Positions 1 through 13,500 of a stretch of DNA of 64,000 nt are shown one piece after another; the stretch's first letter is position 1; each line of letters begins with the position of its first letter. The notes below the pieces were generated by a model, which saw only the letters and a list, made by a program, of their open reading frames with translations, had not been told where the DNA came from and ran no database searches. The stretch spans positions 8,675,001 to 8,739,000 of the forward strand of contig CATNEN010000001.1 of the NCBI GenBank assembly GCA_950097015.1. The letters are read 5' to 3'. Source of the stretch: Macrostomum hystrix (taxonomy: Eukaryota; Platyhelminthes; Macrostomidae). Made by a program: the position numbers and the translations under genes.

Positions 1-59
1 CTACAGTAAGGTTAAATTAAATGTTAAAGACACACCTAAAAACATAAAACAACTCCAAG

Positions 60-373
60 GAGGGTGATTATCAGTTTGGCTCTCGCACCAAGGTCCCAGA
101 GCTCGATTCCGCGGCGAGGCCACAATCATTTGGGGTACAGCCGCGGAGAGAAGGCATAGGGACTTGTCTGGCAGTTTACGCCCTTGAGGGTCAACCTCCA
201 AGGCACAGTGAGAGTGTACACTGTTTGACGATGAGAAAGTCAGGACAGATGTACACACCCGTGTGAGCGAGTGCCTGCGTACGGTATCTGTGTGAGTGTG
301 TGCTCAGGAGTCAGCGGAATGGGCAGAATTGCCTCCTCGCTGGCTGCGGGTCTAGTGTCACTAAATGATGTGT
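60..373 (+). repeat. SINE-A copy in FHOD intron
   Basis: tRNA-derived SINE. The head holds a B-box-like GAGCTCGATTCC followed by GCGGCGAGGCCACA. The body holds the shared blocks CAAGGCACAGTGAGAGTGTA, GATGAGAAAGTCAGGACAGA and GAATTGCCTCCTCGCTGGCT, ending TAAATGATGTG. The A-box region is diverged. Sense to the window, antisense to FHOD. Confidence 0.8.
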
Positions 374-499
374 CATAAGCTTAAAATACTTCGAACTCCA
401 AAATATCTCTTAGAAACCTAAAAAAATCCAATAGATAATCAATCATTCTTCAATCTATATTCTATCACTAAGTCCATCAAATCAAACTACTGCACTCAC

Positions 500-3400
500 C
501 TGCAGTCTATGCGACCGTCTGCATTCTTGCTCCAGTGCCTCCCATAGCACCTCCAATTCGGTCTTTGGTTTCACCACTTTTGGCGTCGGCTGCGGAGACG
601 TCACAGTATCTAAGGACGCTTTGACGTTGGCAGCGGACGTTGGCGGCGGACCGAGAGGTACAGACAGCGACTGGGCCGCTGAAATATAAAAAACAACACT
701 ATGCTTTAGTTATTGCTGACAGTAGCCAGTTTTCAGTCAGGAATCGACGCCTCAACCAACATGCAAATATCATATTTCAGGACAATGCAAAAAAATGCAA
801 CAATGGCCAAACCATCAAAATCGTTGCCAACATCGACGCAGCCCTCGACAATCTCCAATTCCGAATAAGCCTCAGTCGACTTTGCCCGACTGTCGCCAGC
901 CAAATTGTCGTCATCAATCAGCTCTTGACGACTATAGAATCGGGACATGAGTTCGTCGAATTTTCCTACACTCTCCTCGACTTCCTTGCATTGTGAAATA
1001 TCGAAGCCGGATTTGGTAGAACTGCTCGCATCCTGATTGGACGGCACCTCAGAATCGTCGGTTTCGCTATCTTCTAGACAGCTGTAGAATCTCTTCATCA
1101 TTCTATCGTAGGCCGGGTCGGATTCCACCGCCCCGCCGGCTGCGCCGCTAAATTCGTTTCTATCATCGGCGTCGTCTTGAACAACTTCGCCCAATTGTGG
1201 AGCTGAAGATGTTCGCTGCAGCGAAGATTGCTGCTCTTCTTCGATGGCAGTTCGATTGACAGGTTCCTTGTCTGGCTCATTGTCAGTTTCTTGAGTTAAA
1301 TCCAACTGGCTCGCATAAAAGCTCTTCATCAGGCGATCGAATTTGCCATCGTCCTCAGTCTCCCCTTCGGCCAATATTCGTTCAGATTCAGTTTCTTCCG
1401 GGAGGGATTTCTCTCGCTGCTGCTGTCGGTCTTTCAACTGACTGTCGCCAGTCGAATCGGGTCCGACAACGGCGGCCCTGTAGGAAGGAGTTCGCGACAC
1501 GCCCAACGCACGCCTTGGAGTTTGCTGTTCAATGATTGGCGATGAACACGGAATCGATGCCGGTGACGAAGTGACGTCCTTATCAGCAACAGCAGCAGCA
1601 GCAGCAGTGGCAGACACAGCTGATCTATTCGAGCTATTATGGTTTGAACTCGACATAAATAAACGATTAAAAGCGCCCGAACTGCTGCTATTGCTTGGTG
1701 TAGAAGAATTCTGTTGCTGCAGCTGCTGCTGCAACTCCAAGCGAGCCATGAGTTCCTCTTGTAGATTACGATTTCTAGATTTCCGAGCCTGAACACTGCG
1801 CGGTAGAGTCCTGACGCCGCCGCTTTCAACATCGCCGCCGGTAGGTGTTGAAAATCGACTACGCCGCTTGACTTCGCTAACGGACACTTTTAAAAATTGG
1901 ATTTCGATTGGTTTGAAATAAAATTAGTAGACTTTTATTGATGAATGGGGATAAAAAGCAGAAAAGCAGACAGCAAATCATGCAATTAAAGCGTCATTGC
2001 CATTTAATTAAGAATTTTATGCTTGATTTATTATAGAAATTGACAAGTTAAACGGAATAACTAATCATTTAGTAGTATCAGTGGTCATATAATTTTATCA
2101 GGCTAAATGCTCGAAAGCAAAAAGCTAATTTTCCTTCACTATCGAGTTATTATTATCCGAATTGCTTACAAAATGTTCGCTCTCTTGCACTGGAAGTATT
2201 ACGGCCTAGGCCGGCAAATTTTGAGTCTGAAATTATCGTCACAAAAAATTCAACGTTCTTTTCCTACTAGGCTACTCATTAGTATTATGAATAGGATATC
2301 CTACTATTCTACTATTCAGTAGTGTTGCGGAATATTTATTGAAAATTATTTATCATGCAGGATGGTGTTGGACACGTCAAAACAAATTCAACATCAATTT
2401 CAGCATACGCTTCTTTTTTCAGAAATTCTTCTTCCAATAGATAAAAACGAATCGAACCTTTCTTAGTGGCACTCAGTGCATTAGCCGCGCTTGAGTCCGG
2501 AACACCCGTTCGAGATCTCTTATCTACAACTGTTGGCGAACCAGCGGATCCACCAGCTGTCTCCTGATGCTCTTCCAACTTTGACGACGAAGCGGCTGAC
2601 TTAGCGGCAGCCATTGTCATAGCAACGTCGTGCACCGATCTGCGCCGAGAATGCCGCTTATCGCCAGCCTTCTGTTGTTGTTTATTTCTGCGCAATGTTG
2701 GCAAGAGATTCGACGATGGGGAGACATCTGAGGCGGCGATTTCGCCGTCCTCCAGCTTCAAAGTGGTCTCGTACAGGTCAATCTGCTGACGCAACTCGTC
2801 GCATTCTTTGGCTCGCGGCTGCAGCGACAACAGCGCCTATTGCACGAGTAATTTGAGTGATGGGGAGAATGTGGAGGTCATGAGTTCGAATCTGTATAGG
2901 ATTTCGATTTTAACTAACCTGTTCAATTTATGGAAGCAATGAGTAACGTGATTCATAACTAATTAAAAAAAATATTTTACTTGTTAACACAACGCAATGA
3001 CGATTTTAAGCATACCCGATATGTAACGAAAAAAATTAAACTCAGAAGTACCGTAATTTTTTATAAGTATTTAAAAAACAGACGTAAAAGCTTGAATTAA
3101 TTTAATTTTTCTGTTTTTAGCTTTTTTAGCTGCAAAGGTGAAGAAAGTCTTTCAAAATAAATACAAAGACACGACCAAGTCTTCGTTAAATTCTAGAGCG
3201 TGGCAATCACTTATTATAATGGACCCGATATGTATCGAAAACTGTGATATTTTACCTGCATCATTCCCTGCTCTTCGAGTATGTCAACCAAATCATAGTA
3301 GGCCTCTTGATCTGGTAGGTAGGCCAGACAAGAATTCACCAACTTCAAAGCCAGCACATAGTAGATCTCTTCCGTGAGGCTGGCGTCCTTTAGCAGGGCC

Positions 3401-6400
3401 ATCACGTGACTCCACTGCGGTTGGCGCTCGCGCACAGACACAGCGGAGACAGCTTTCATGAACAGCTCGCCATTGCCCGCGGCGTATTCAACGAAGATCA
3501 CCAACAGCTTGGCTGCGTTCTTCACCACCGAGTTGCGGTGCTGAGCGGCGAAAATTATTTTTGGGATTTGTTTTTGAGGATAGGGAATCTTGGTATCTGA
3601 GGATCTGGGATCTTGGAATCTGAGGATCTGGGACATTGGAATCTGAGGATCTGGAATCTTGGAATCTGAGGATCTGAGATCTTGGAATCTGAGGATCTGG
3701 GACATTGGAATCTGAGGATCTGGGACATTGGAATTTGAGGATCTGGGATCTTGGAATCTGAGAATCTGGGATCTTGGAATCTGAGGATGTGGGATATTGT
3801 AATCTGAGGATCTGGAATCTTGGAATCTGAGAATCTGGGATCTTGGAATCTGAGGATCTGGGATCTTGGAATCTGAGGATGTGGGATGTTGTAATCTGAG
3901 GATCTGGGATCTTGGAATCTGAGAATCTGGGATCTTGGAATCTGATGATCTGAGACATTGGAATCTGAGGATCTGGGATCTTGGAATCTGAGGATCTGGG
4001 ATCTTGGAATCTGAGGATGTGGGATGTTGTAATCTGAGGATCTGGGATCTTGGAATCTGAGAATCTGGGATCTTGGAATCTGAGGATCTGGGATCTTGGA
4101 ATCTGAGGATCTGAGACATTGGAATCTGAGGATCTGGAATCTTGGAATCTGAGGATCTGGGATCTTGGAATCTGAGGATCTGGGACATTGGAATCTGAGG
4201 AACTGGGATCTTGGAATCTGAGGATGTGGGACGTTGGAATCTGGGATCTTGGAATCTGAGGATGTGGGATCTTGGAATCTGAGGATCTGGGACATTGGAA
4301 TCTGAGGATCTGGGACATTGGAATCTGAGGATCTGGGACATTGGAATCTGAGGATCTGGGATCTTGGAATCTGAGAATCTGGGATCTTGGAATCTGAGGA
4401 TCTGGGACATTGGAATCTGAGGATCTGGAATCTTGGAATCTGAGGATCTGGGATCTTGGAATCTGAGGATCTGGGTCATTGGAATCTGAGGATCTGGGAT
4501 CATGGAATCTGAGGATGTGGGACGTTGGAATCTGAGGATGTGGGATGTTGGAATCTGAGGATCTTGGATTTTGGAATCTGAGGATCTGGGATGTTGGAAT
4601 CGGAGGATCTGGGATCTTGGAATCTGAGGATCTGCAATCTTGGAATCTGAGGATCTTGGAATCGAATAGAAACTAATGCAACCACCCTAAACGAAAAGCT
4701 AAGGGTTTATCCAAGCAACACGCGATATAGCTACTAACCTTTGATGATAGCAGAGAATAAAGCCATTCAATGGTTGCTTTGTGCTTTCCTATGCCCGTCA
4801 TACCGTCAATGTAGAGCATGATTTGACCGAGCGCTGAGATTGAAAGGCAATCAGTAAATTAGATAAAGTAATATTTTGCGGTTATTCAGTAAGCAGTACA
4901 TCAGACTGGTTGCCAATAATCAAGCAAGACTTCACTATATGAGTGATTTATAGCCTATCTAATAGGCTAAGGGTTTGTAGCCTAGTGGTTAAAGCGTCGG
5001 ACTCACGACTTAAAGGTCGAGGGTTCGTTTCCCGACTCGACTGGAAAAAATTGTTTCTTTTAGCAAGACACTGAACTCTGCATTGCCTCAGTTCACCCAG
5101 CTGTTTAATAGGAAAGATAATTGGATGTGGCGACACCCCAGTCCATGGACTGAACGAAGCTTTCAAATGCGCCGATGGATGTCGGCTGCACATTTCACTC
5201 GATTGGGGCAGGTGCAATCAAGTATTATTACTACTATAATTACTATAATTATAGCTCAAATAGAGGTAGTTTAGCTAATACTTCAGTCCATATATACTAT
5301 AAAAGTGTGACTTTTTACATAAAACTATTTTACTTAGAGCAGAGTGAACTCACCTCGCAGAATATGATAGTGATTAGCTTCTTCGCACTGGTGCCCAATA
5401 GTCACAATGGCATCTAAACCGCCGCTTTCAACGAACTCGTGCACCAAGTCTTTGTCGCCTTGAAATATTTGCTTTAGCGAGCTGAGAACCCGACTCAACT
5501 CGTCGCCAGAAGAGCTGAGTAGCTTCTCTGGCAATGTTTAATATTAAGTAGAAAAGCATAGATTATAGGATTATAGCATAGACATAGCAAAGGTTTCCCT
5601 GTACGTGATTGGCTGCAATTATGATGCAATTGCCAGGGATGAAGTGTACATCTTAAATTGTGATTGGCTGGGACCAAGTGTACACAAGTAACAATTTGAA
5701 ACACATCTTCGGGTAGATGAAGAAACCATTTAGCATGTAAAACTGAATAACAAGAAATATATCATAAAAAACTACAATACATACCAACAATTGCTTTGAC
5801 TCGAATGCACAATTGAGTCCGAACAATAAGGACATCTCGTTTGCTAAAATAGATTTTTAAGCATTTGAACTTAGTTTACAATTTTTGTGTAAATTATATT
5901 TAAATCTCAATGACTTACTCTTGACCGAATGATTCGAAATTGTACCATTGCTCTTCAACACTGAGTTCTAGATCTAAATATGGTCCATAGTCTCCTTGAG
6001 AACCATTGAACTTTAGCAGTTGAAGAGTGCAGTCTTCCAACTAAAAAAATAAAAAAAAGATGAATTAAATGCTTTTTTAATAATTATTTTACAACCAAAA
6101 GGCATTAAAATATTTTTAGGTTGGTTGAGCACAGAATTAATAAGTAAAAATCTAAACTTAACTAAACAAGGGTTTAAATACTATCTTTTATCTATTGACA
6201 TTTTTGGTGCTGCAACCATATACAATTGTAAACATTAAATATGCAACTCCATAGCTATCTTAAGACATAAATTACCATATTTGCTAGACTTGTAACATTT
6301 AGGCTTAGCAAGCTACCAAAATGTTAAATCTTTGCGACTTTATTCAGACATTAGAATCCAACAATTATTCTCAGGTATGTACTATGAAAAGCTTTAGCAA

Positions 6401-6596
6401 ATTTTACTAAATAGATTACCTGTAAAGGACAGCCAAGGAGATGATGCAGCTCATGAAGAAGCTGGGATAGAGGGCTATATAAAGAAAACATGTATTGTTT
6501 GCCCACTATTGGGGACAAGCCAGGCGCAAATGAGAAAGGGTCACTATCATCTAAATATTGAGCAGAAAAAGAGATAGCATCGTTTGACACAGCCAT
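500..6596 (-). CDS. FHOD: FHOD-family formin, 5' half (nine exons, FH2 off window)
   Basis: FHOD formins nucleate and bundle actin in stress fibres and sarcomeres. I placed nine exons that join in frame: 6420-6596, 5919-6040, 5785-5843, 5354-5527, 4739-4833, 3256-3540, 2458-2836, 813-1886 and 500-678. The product starts MAVSND; QYLDDSDPF and LEDCTLQL match the FHOD GTPase-binding domain. VRTQLCIRVKAIVEKLLSSS, LKQIFQGDKDLVHEFV, ALGQIMLYIDGM, LPDQEAYYDLVDILEEQGM and LYETTLKLEDGE follow the FH3/armadillo region of FHOD1 and FHOD3 in order. A Ser-, Gln- and acid-rich linker follows, then LEVLWEALEQE at the left edge. FH1, FH2 and the autoregulatory tail must lie beyond position 1. An acceptor (TAG just before CCATG) precedes the start, so a non-coding leader exon is likely. 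Donors at 2457 (GTTCGA) and 812 (GTTTGG) are weak; those two joins are least certain. Confidence 0.9.
3576..4662. repeat. 23-bp minisatellite in FHOD intron
   Basis: About 47 tandem copies of a 23-bp unit, ATCTTGGAATCTGAGGATC plus TGGG, with variants such as GGGACATTGG and GATGTGGGATGTTG. It fills most of the FHOD intron between exons 3256-3540 and 4739-4833. The unit carries no stop in any minus-strand frame, so it produces long artefactual open frames of SDSKIPDPQIPRSQILRF type that are not genes. Confidence 0.95.
4965..5268 (+). repeat. SINE-B, tRNA-headed
   Basis: The head reads TAGCCTAGTGGTTAAAGCG (A box) and GGTCGAGGGTTCGTTTCCC (B box), a recognisable pol III split promoter. A conserved body follows, GCAAGACACTGAACTCTGCA then TTCACCCAGCTG, a block seen in tRNA SINEs of many invertebrates. 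After that come the palindromic block CAGTCCATGGACTGAAC and an A/T-rich trinucleotide tail. It lies in the FHOD intron between exons 4739-4833 and 5354-5527. Confidence 0.85.
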
Positions 6597-7051
6597 GGCT
6601 ATTAGGAATAGGAAAAAATAAACCACAATTTTCTATCTAAAGATAAAGTTTGCTCTGTCAGTCTCTTCACATTCTTAATAAAAAGCTACATCGTCTTTAG
6701 ACCAAATTTTGTTTGCAAAAAGCAAACCATGATTCTTTGAAAGACAGCTAGTCACTGGTAAATTACGAAAGATGGAATGATGGCGGAACAAATCACAGAA
6801 GTGTCAATGAAACTAAATACACTCTAACCGATGAACTAACTACTTTAGTTCAAGCAAAATTATCTGAATTATTTTAAATGTCAAAAACATGTGTTTCCTA
6901 CAAAAACAAAAGTGTAAATTAAAACAAAAGAGAAAACTCAAAGACATGACTACTCTTGTCTAATCGATTAAATTATGCAAAAACAGCAGAATAGTTTTAC
7001 TAACTTAAAGGCAATAAGTCACATACCTTATCATATTTTATTGGCTATATT

Positions 7052-7646
7052 ACGATTGAATCGGTCAGATGACATGCCAAATGCCACGATTGCAGGTCAT
7101 TCTTTCGATTAAAAGCCAATTTATTTAATTGCCTAGCCCTCAATTTTTATTAGCCAAGTTCATAGCCTATATTCCAACTTCCTATTGTTTTTTAATATAT
7201 TATCTGTGACTATTTTCTTGCTACTTTATCTCTGGCTCTAATAAGTTCTAGATTTCTATTTCCTTCCTTTTATTTTTTCTTGCTACTTTGCTATCTTTGC
7301 TTTTTTACTATATTAATCCTTATAACCTTATTATTGTTTTGCCCCCTTGACTTTCTTGTTATCTCTCATTCTATGCCTTTTATACTACCTAGCTAATTGT
7401 TAGGCTAGAGCAGAATATTAACTTTCGAACTACTATGCCATCCTTATCTTCTTATTGCCTTGCCTATATTATCTTATTACCTCCACCTTTCTAACCCTTC
7501 TTAGGCCTATTGTTTTACCATCTGCTAGTTTCTATAATAACCTCACTTTCTCCACCTTTATTGCTAGACAATGCTGTCAAACCTTTTAATCGGAAGAATG
7601 ACCTGCCATCGTGGCATATGGCATGCCATCTGACCGATCTAATCGT
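7052..7646. repeat. Inverted repeat pair, about 65 bp arms
   Basis: The arm at 7052-7116 (begins ACGATTGAATCGGTCAGATG) is repeated inverted at 7582-7646 (ends CATCTGACCGATCTAATCGT). The ~460-bp centre is pyrimidine-rich and non-coding. This looks like a small MITE or its ends, but I found no convincing target-site duplication. Confidence 0.55.
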
Positions 7647-8124
7647 AAAAAAGTGGTACCTTTTCTCCCGATTAAATCGATGCCATTCGGGTGATATTAG
7701 GGGTGCGATCAATATCAATCGAGAATATTATTCTAAAGGCAAGACTAGACTAGACTAGAAGTGCTTACGAAGAGCTACTAGTGATCCTTGGCATGTATAA
7801 TGTGGCATGATAAAAAGAGAATAAATAACATCGGACATCCTCAGACTAATTTGAGTTGAGAAAACTAAATTAAGGTGTGCCCAGAAGGCCTGCAAACTAT
7901 AATCTTATCTTATATTTTACAAATATGTCTTCGTTTGTTCGATTATATAACTTTCAGATTGTGTATTACTTATATATAACTATAATGACTACTTTAAAGT
8001 ACAGATAAAGAAAATTTTATTAGAGCCCATGTTATATTCAAAACATATATATATATACGAGTATTTGTAGCACTTTAGGTGACAAAATCAAACAATCAAG
8101 ACACAAAGGTGAGTGTATGCTCAC

Positions 8125-10562
8125 CTTTTTGTAGTCTGTTCCAAGGTCGTCCAGCATTTCTTCAAGCAAAGAGTAGCCCTTAAACTTGCGCATGTCAGCT
8201 TTTGTGTATCTTCGGCTCTCCTTACCATTGCTGCATACGATCAATATGTCCGAAAACTTAATCCGCTTTTTAGAGTGTCGAACAATGCTATGCTGTATCT
8301 GAATTGGCAGCGTCTCGAAATACTCTCTCGCTTTTCGACTTTTAAACATCAGTGTCTGCGGTTGCTCTTCAGCTGCCGATCCACAACTTGAATCATCGTC
8401 ACTTTCGCCAGTAAAATAGTCATCGTACAGTAAAGAGCCCTGCTTTTGCAAAATCTTCATGGCTTCTTTTGCAGAGTGCTTCTTCGGTGCCCGGAGAATC
8501 AGAAGTTCGTCTATGTCCATGACACGGCTGTGAAAGCTAGAGGGATCTGGTGGAACAGCTGGTTTTGCAGGATAAGCTGGTGGTTTTCCGGTCTGGCTTG
8601 ATTTTCTAGCTCCATGTTCATCTGTTCGACCGGACCGTTCATTTCGACCGGGCTTCTCGTGCGTCCGTCGCTGAAGATACTTTTCCTCCTCTTCATCTTC
8701 GGTGTCTTCGGCGATTGACGGCTCCTCAGCTACAGCGCTCTGCTTCTGAAGCGGTCGATTCAAAGGCGCCGACTTTTCTCGCGGTGATGGCTGAGGAGAA
8801 TCAAACACCTCGTCCTGCTGCTGCTGGCTGGACGACTTGCGCGATGCGCGCGAATGCTGCCGAGATAGCGTTGGCTCACCATCCAGTGGCGACAAAATCT
8901 CGTCAGGTGGGAGACGACTCATATGCCGCTTCCACATGCGCACCTTTTCGATAGAATTCTCGAGTGGGCCTTGTTGCTGCTGCTGACTATTGCCAGACTC
9001 TGGCTGACGAGACATAATTGGTTTAATTGGCTGCTCTGCCGTCATCGCAATGTTACGCCTGTTATGCGAGTAAAGGAATTCATGTTTATGTTGTAGTTAA
9101 AATCATATTGGTTTGGAACGGGTGTTTCGAATGAGAATTCAAAGGCTTACCGTTTATTAGCCAGCTGCTCTTCCCACTCTTGTGCCTTCCGCACCCGCTC
9201 CGCTTCCTTCTCCATCTCGCGCTGCATTCTGAGTTCCTTTTCGCTCTCTTTTCGCTGCTTGGCCTCCTGGCGTTCGCGTTCGCGCGCCTCGGCCTCCTCG
9301 CGCTCCCGCTGTTGACGACGCCTCTCATCGTAGCCGTAGACCTTTTCTCGCCAGCTTGGCCCACTCGAGACGGCGCCACTCGGCTTGCCAACCACGTACG
9401 GCGCATAGGCCGGGCCGGCAGCGCCGGTGCTGCCGGTGGCACCAAGCTCAAAGGCTCTTTTCGTACGCGGCGATGGAGTCGGTGACTCTTGTAAGCTTCC
9501 GCCTCGAGCGGCTGAGGAGCGTTTCTGACTGACTGGCGCCGGTCGAAACTCGTCCGAAGCGAAAAACGCGGCATCATTTCCAGTTAGCGTTGCAACGTCT
9601 CTCAGCATGATGTCACTTCTTCGATTGCCTCCTTTACCTTTGTCTGAACTCGATTGATGCCTGGGTTGCTGCTTAGAAACCGATCGTCCAATGCCCCGGT
9701 CATTTTCAGCGCTATTTAATCGACGAAACCGTCGTTTCTCCAGATCGCTGATGTTGGTTGGCGTCATGCAAGTGCCGCGACTCGTCACGTCGACTATCTC
9801 GGAAGCTGTCGGCTCCAGCGTCTTTTCGTCGCTGTTGGTGTCGGACATTTTTCGAATCGTTTCAACGCTGTCCCGATGGTCGATGGATGCTTTAGTCGGC
9901 CGACTGGAGTAGGCACCGGCCTTGACACCACCAGTATCCTCGGCACCCGAGGCTAAGCGACTGCGCGAATACGATGGCGTCTCATAACGAGAAGAAGCAA
10001 GGCTACCTCGCATATTGGCGGAGCCACCACCATAGGCTCGTTCAGACACAGACGGGCCGATGTTGGATGACAGAGATGAAAAGTCACTGCGCGAGGTGTC
10101 GAAATCGGTGTAACCCGCGCCGCCGCTGCCGTAGTTTGCGCCACTAGACGAAATGCGTCGACTGGAATAGCTAGAGTACGGACTAGTGTATGCGTCGTAG
10201 GCGCGAGAAGCCGCAGCCGCTGCAGCTCCGGTATAGGGATTCGGTGAAAAATCTCGGGAGGCGCTGCGAGCTAATGAGCTGTGTCCAGACGTGACGCTGT
10301 AGTCCGAGGTGCTTCGACCAACCGGCGGCACGGATGGAACCGAAATCGACGTTACAGAAGGAACTACCGGCTTTGGCTTTAGATAGCTCACACCGAAGCT
10401 TGGCAACGGTGCAGCTGCATTCGCGTAACCCGCGCTTCCGCTGCCGTAGCGGCTTCCAATGCCGTAGTTGCGGCCCGCAGACATGCCAGACGAATATAAG
10501 GAGGAGCTTGCGCCGGATGCCGAGCCGCGCCTAGCGCTAGCCAGAGCCGACGAGTGGATAGC
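8125..10562 (-). CDS. Two large exons of a Ser-rich coiled-coil protein; possible long FHOD amino terminus
   Basis: Exons 9151-10562 and 8125-9058 join in frame through a phase-2 intron (AATAAACG|gtaagc, then acag|GCGTAAC). The first encodes a Ser/Tyr/Gly-rich low-complexity region followed by a long charged helix rich in Glu, Arg and Gln near EREEAEARERERQEAKQRK. The second is Gln- and acid-rich, then has a folded-looking segment with KKRIKFSDILIVCSNGKE and KFKGYSLLEEMLDDL. It ends DYKK|gtgagc in phase 0. I do not recognise the family. A phase-0 join to FHOD exon 5919-6040 would keep the frame, giving a longer FHOD isoform that bypasses the MAVSND exon; a join to that MAVSND exon would break the frame. 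It could equally be a separate upstream gene. Exons upstream of 10562 were not found. Confidence 0.6.
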
Positions 10563-10599
10563 CTGCTTGGGAGACAAAAAGGATTGGAAGATTTGATAA

Positions 10600-13500
10600 A
10601 TTAATTTTGTCTATGTTACTGCGCTTTTGAAACACATTTTGCGCCGATTCGCTAGCTTAAAATGTCATCTAATAGTACTTTTTTTATTCCTACTTTTCGT
10701 CCACCTGTTAGTATAGTCCTCTGTTATCTGATAATAAACTGTATCGATTTTCGATAATTATTTTTACGATTGCTTACTAGCTGCAGTCGTGTTTCGGGTG
10801 TTCCTAGTTTTAGATTCTTACCTGAACTTCTTATGACTGTACTGACCTTCCTAGAATTATATATTTTTGATAAAATCAGTAAAATATGTCGACGGTAAAG
10901 TCAGGTGGTTGAAGATGCAGATTAACTTGGGCTTTGTATACCGCCTCCTTAGGGCACGGCAACAACTCCCTCCTGGGGACATTAGGACTAAAACGATGTC
11001 AAATCCCCACAACTGGCCAAAGAGATGGGATCTGTGGCTGCGGTGTTGTACGAAAACTAAGGCAGCCCTCCCGGTGGCTCCAAGCATCAGTTTTTTCCCT
11101 TCCTGGTGTGCGGCACACTGATGTACGCTCTAACCTCAGAATGCTAAACACTGGAACACTTTCTTTTGCCCTATCGTTCGGAAAAAAACTGTAGATCTGC
11201 ATCAGCAGCTTCTGCGTTGCTTTCATCGTCACTCGAATGAATTTGGGAGAGGGGATCGCTACATGAGGCAATACTTCCCAGCGCTGGCTGCATACAGAAG
11301 CAGAGGCCCATCTTTACAGCATCTGGGGAAATGGAAGTGAGGACTTTTCCCTCCCACCCATCTGCAGCTCCCAGAACTCGCCACCGACAGATTTTCCTCG
11401 GCAGTTCTGGCAATATCGCGTAGTAGAGCATCGACTCCCATAGTCAAGAAGGATTTTTGGGCTAAGCAGAATTTCTCTGCCTGAAGCATACAGGATCTGT
11501 TCTGCGCACAGCACCTACAGCGCCTATTTCTGTCCGATCCCATTACCCAAAGCGAGCGAGTGCTCTGTTTACACAAAACTAGACTGCATGGTTGTCATGG
11601 GAAGGCTTTCAGGACTACCCAAGCAACCAAGCTTAATCGATCGCAAAAATGTTTCTTAGGCCGTTGTTTTTGAAGTGGTGCACCTTTTTTCTAGTTAAAT
11701 ACCATTACATTTAATACTATTAGTATTATTCCGAATCTGTACTACGTTTTCTATTATTTAACTTCATAGTTTCTCTTAATTTCATTTTTAATTGTTTTGC
11801 CTTCTGCAAAATAATATTTCATTGAGTCATTACTGAAATACGAGTATACGCTCATAGAAATTCGCCCCAGGCAGGAAAAAGTTCAAAGTTGAAGCAAAGA
11901 AGCTCAAAATAAACTCACCGAATCTCGGTAGCTTCTTCCGTACATGATGTCCGAAACAGAAAAACTGACTACAGAATTTCAGAAGAAAACTGTTTATCTC
12001 TAAGGAAGGAACGAAAAGTGACCTCCGCTAGGTCTAGAATCGGTTTCGTTGAAGAGGACCCAAAGTCCTCTTGCCACTCGGCCACTGTTTGCTGGGTTGA
12101 ACTTTTTTATATCCGCGCGTCAAACAAAACTTGCTAAAAAATATTGGCAGCACTAGAAGCAAGTACTTTCACTGAAATGACAGGCCAGAAAGCGCCAGTA
12201 CGGAAAGAAAGTGTACTTTGCTGGCCAGTGCTGATGCTGCGACTGGAATCAACACGCCTTTGCTTTGATGATCCCCTTCTCTTTGCCTTCAGGACGAAGC
12301 AAAGTAAACAGTTCTTTGACCTTCGAACCGTCACAGAGCCGTTCTTCCTTGCGAATCACAGTTTTCGTTCACCTAAATTGATCCTTGCTGCTGTGTATTG
12401 GGTCTGGCTTTTGTAAATGTAATTTTTTTTCTTAAGTTTCGTATTTTAACGAAAAATCATTTAAGCCTTCGAAGATGCAGCACTTTAAAAGCAATGCCAA
12501 AATGCCAGCAAACTCGAAATACGCCAGAGAGGTCCTTCGGATACTTGAACAGCGACACTGGGAATACATTAATCCCACATGCGTATGTATCCCTTATATC
12601 GTTTAAACCCCCAGTAGAAAAAACAACTGTTGTGAAGCTAGCGAAAGTGGAAGATGTACACGAAGCTAGAGAGACTGCCAGTCTGTACCACCTCTTCACC
12701 ATCCCTACCTCCCAATCTCCTTCGTCCTTTCAATCCTAACCGAAATTTCTAAAGATTTTCCTCCTACGCACATCATCGTGCTTGGGAAGCTGAAATCACG
12801 GCTTCAATCCTTCCGTCCTTCCTTTCCAGCTGCGCAGTTTAGCCCAACAGTTTTCGTAGCTACAATCTTCTAGAAACACCTACCGAAACTAACATGAAGC
12901 CGTAGCCAGTAACATTCCATTTTATATAAAGAATAAGGTATTTACAAGCGAGCTGTGTACAACGGACGAAAGTTTAAAAAAGATCAAGACTGCAATAAAT
13001 GGGCAATTGTACCTTTCTGGTTTGCGTACTGCGTAATTGCTATGTTGCGTGGTAGTGGTAGCATTGTAGTAGCAGCTGCACTACGACAGTGTTTGAAATT
13101 GTTTATTTTTAATCATTTTGTTCAAAAAGTTGGTAACCGTCCTTGACGAGCAGGAAGACGCAGCATTACTTACTACTTACCAGCGAAAATTGCACAATGT
13201 GTGCACTGCAATCAAACGAGGCCAAAAATACGCTCGTAGCTTGTACAATTTTTTTTTATCAGTCGTTTTAACATCACACAAATGTACACCAAAAGCATTC
13301 CATGGCAGTGTGGACGAGCCTTTTTCGACACTGGGGGGTAATAAGGGCAGGCATGTGAAGCTCACGTTAACCAATCACACTTGCGCAAGGAGTAAGAGTG
13401 GCGGCGGGGTGGTTGACCGTGAGAGACAGACGCTCAGCCAATCACGCGAGTAGGGTGTAGAAAACGTAGTTCAAGGCAGGGTAAGAGGACTAGCTCAAAA

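Noticed and set aside
1-258. Minus-strand frame at the left edge
   Set aside because: Lies wholly over a SINE-A copy; similar frames occur over most SINE-A copies.
3214-4685. Long minus-strand open frames (SDSKIPDPQIPRSQILRF repeats)
   Set aside because: They arise from a stop-free 23-bp minisatellite read in three frames inside an FHOD intron; only 3256-3540 is a real exon.
11171-11576. Overlapping minus-strand frames, up to 105 codons
   Set aside because: Several mutually exclusive frames with no recognisable domain; no evidence for a gene.
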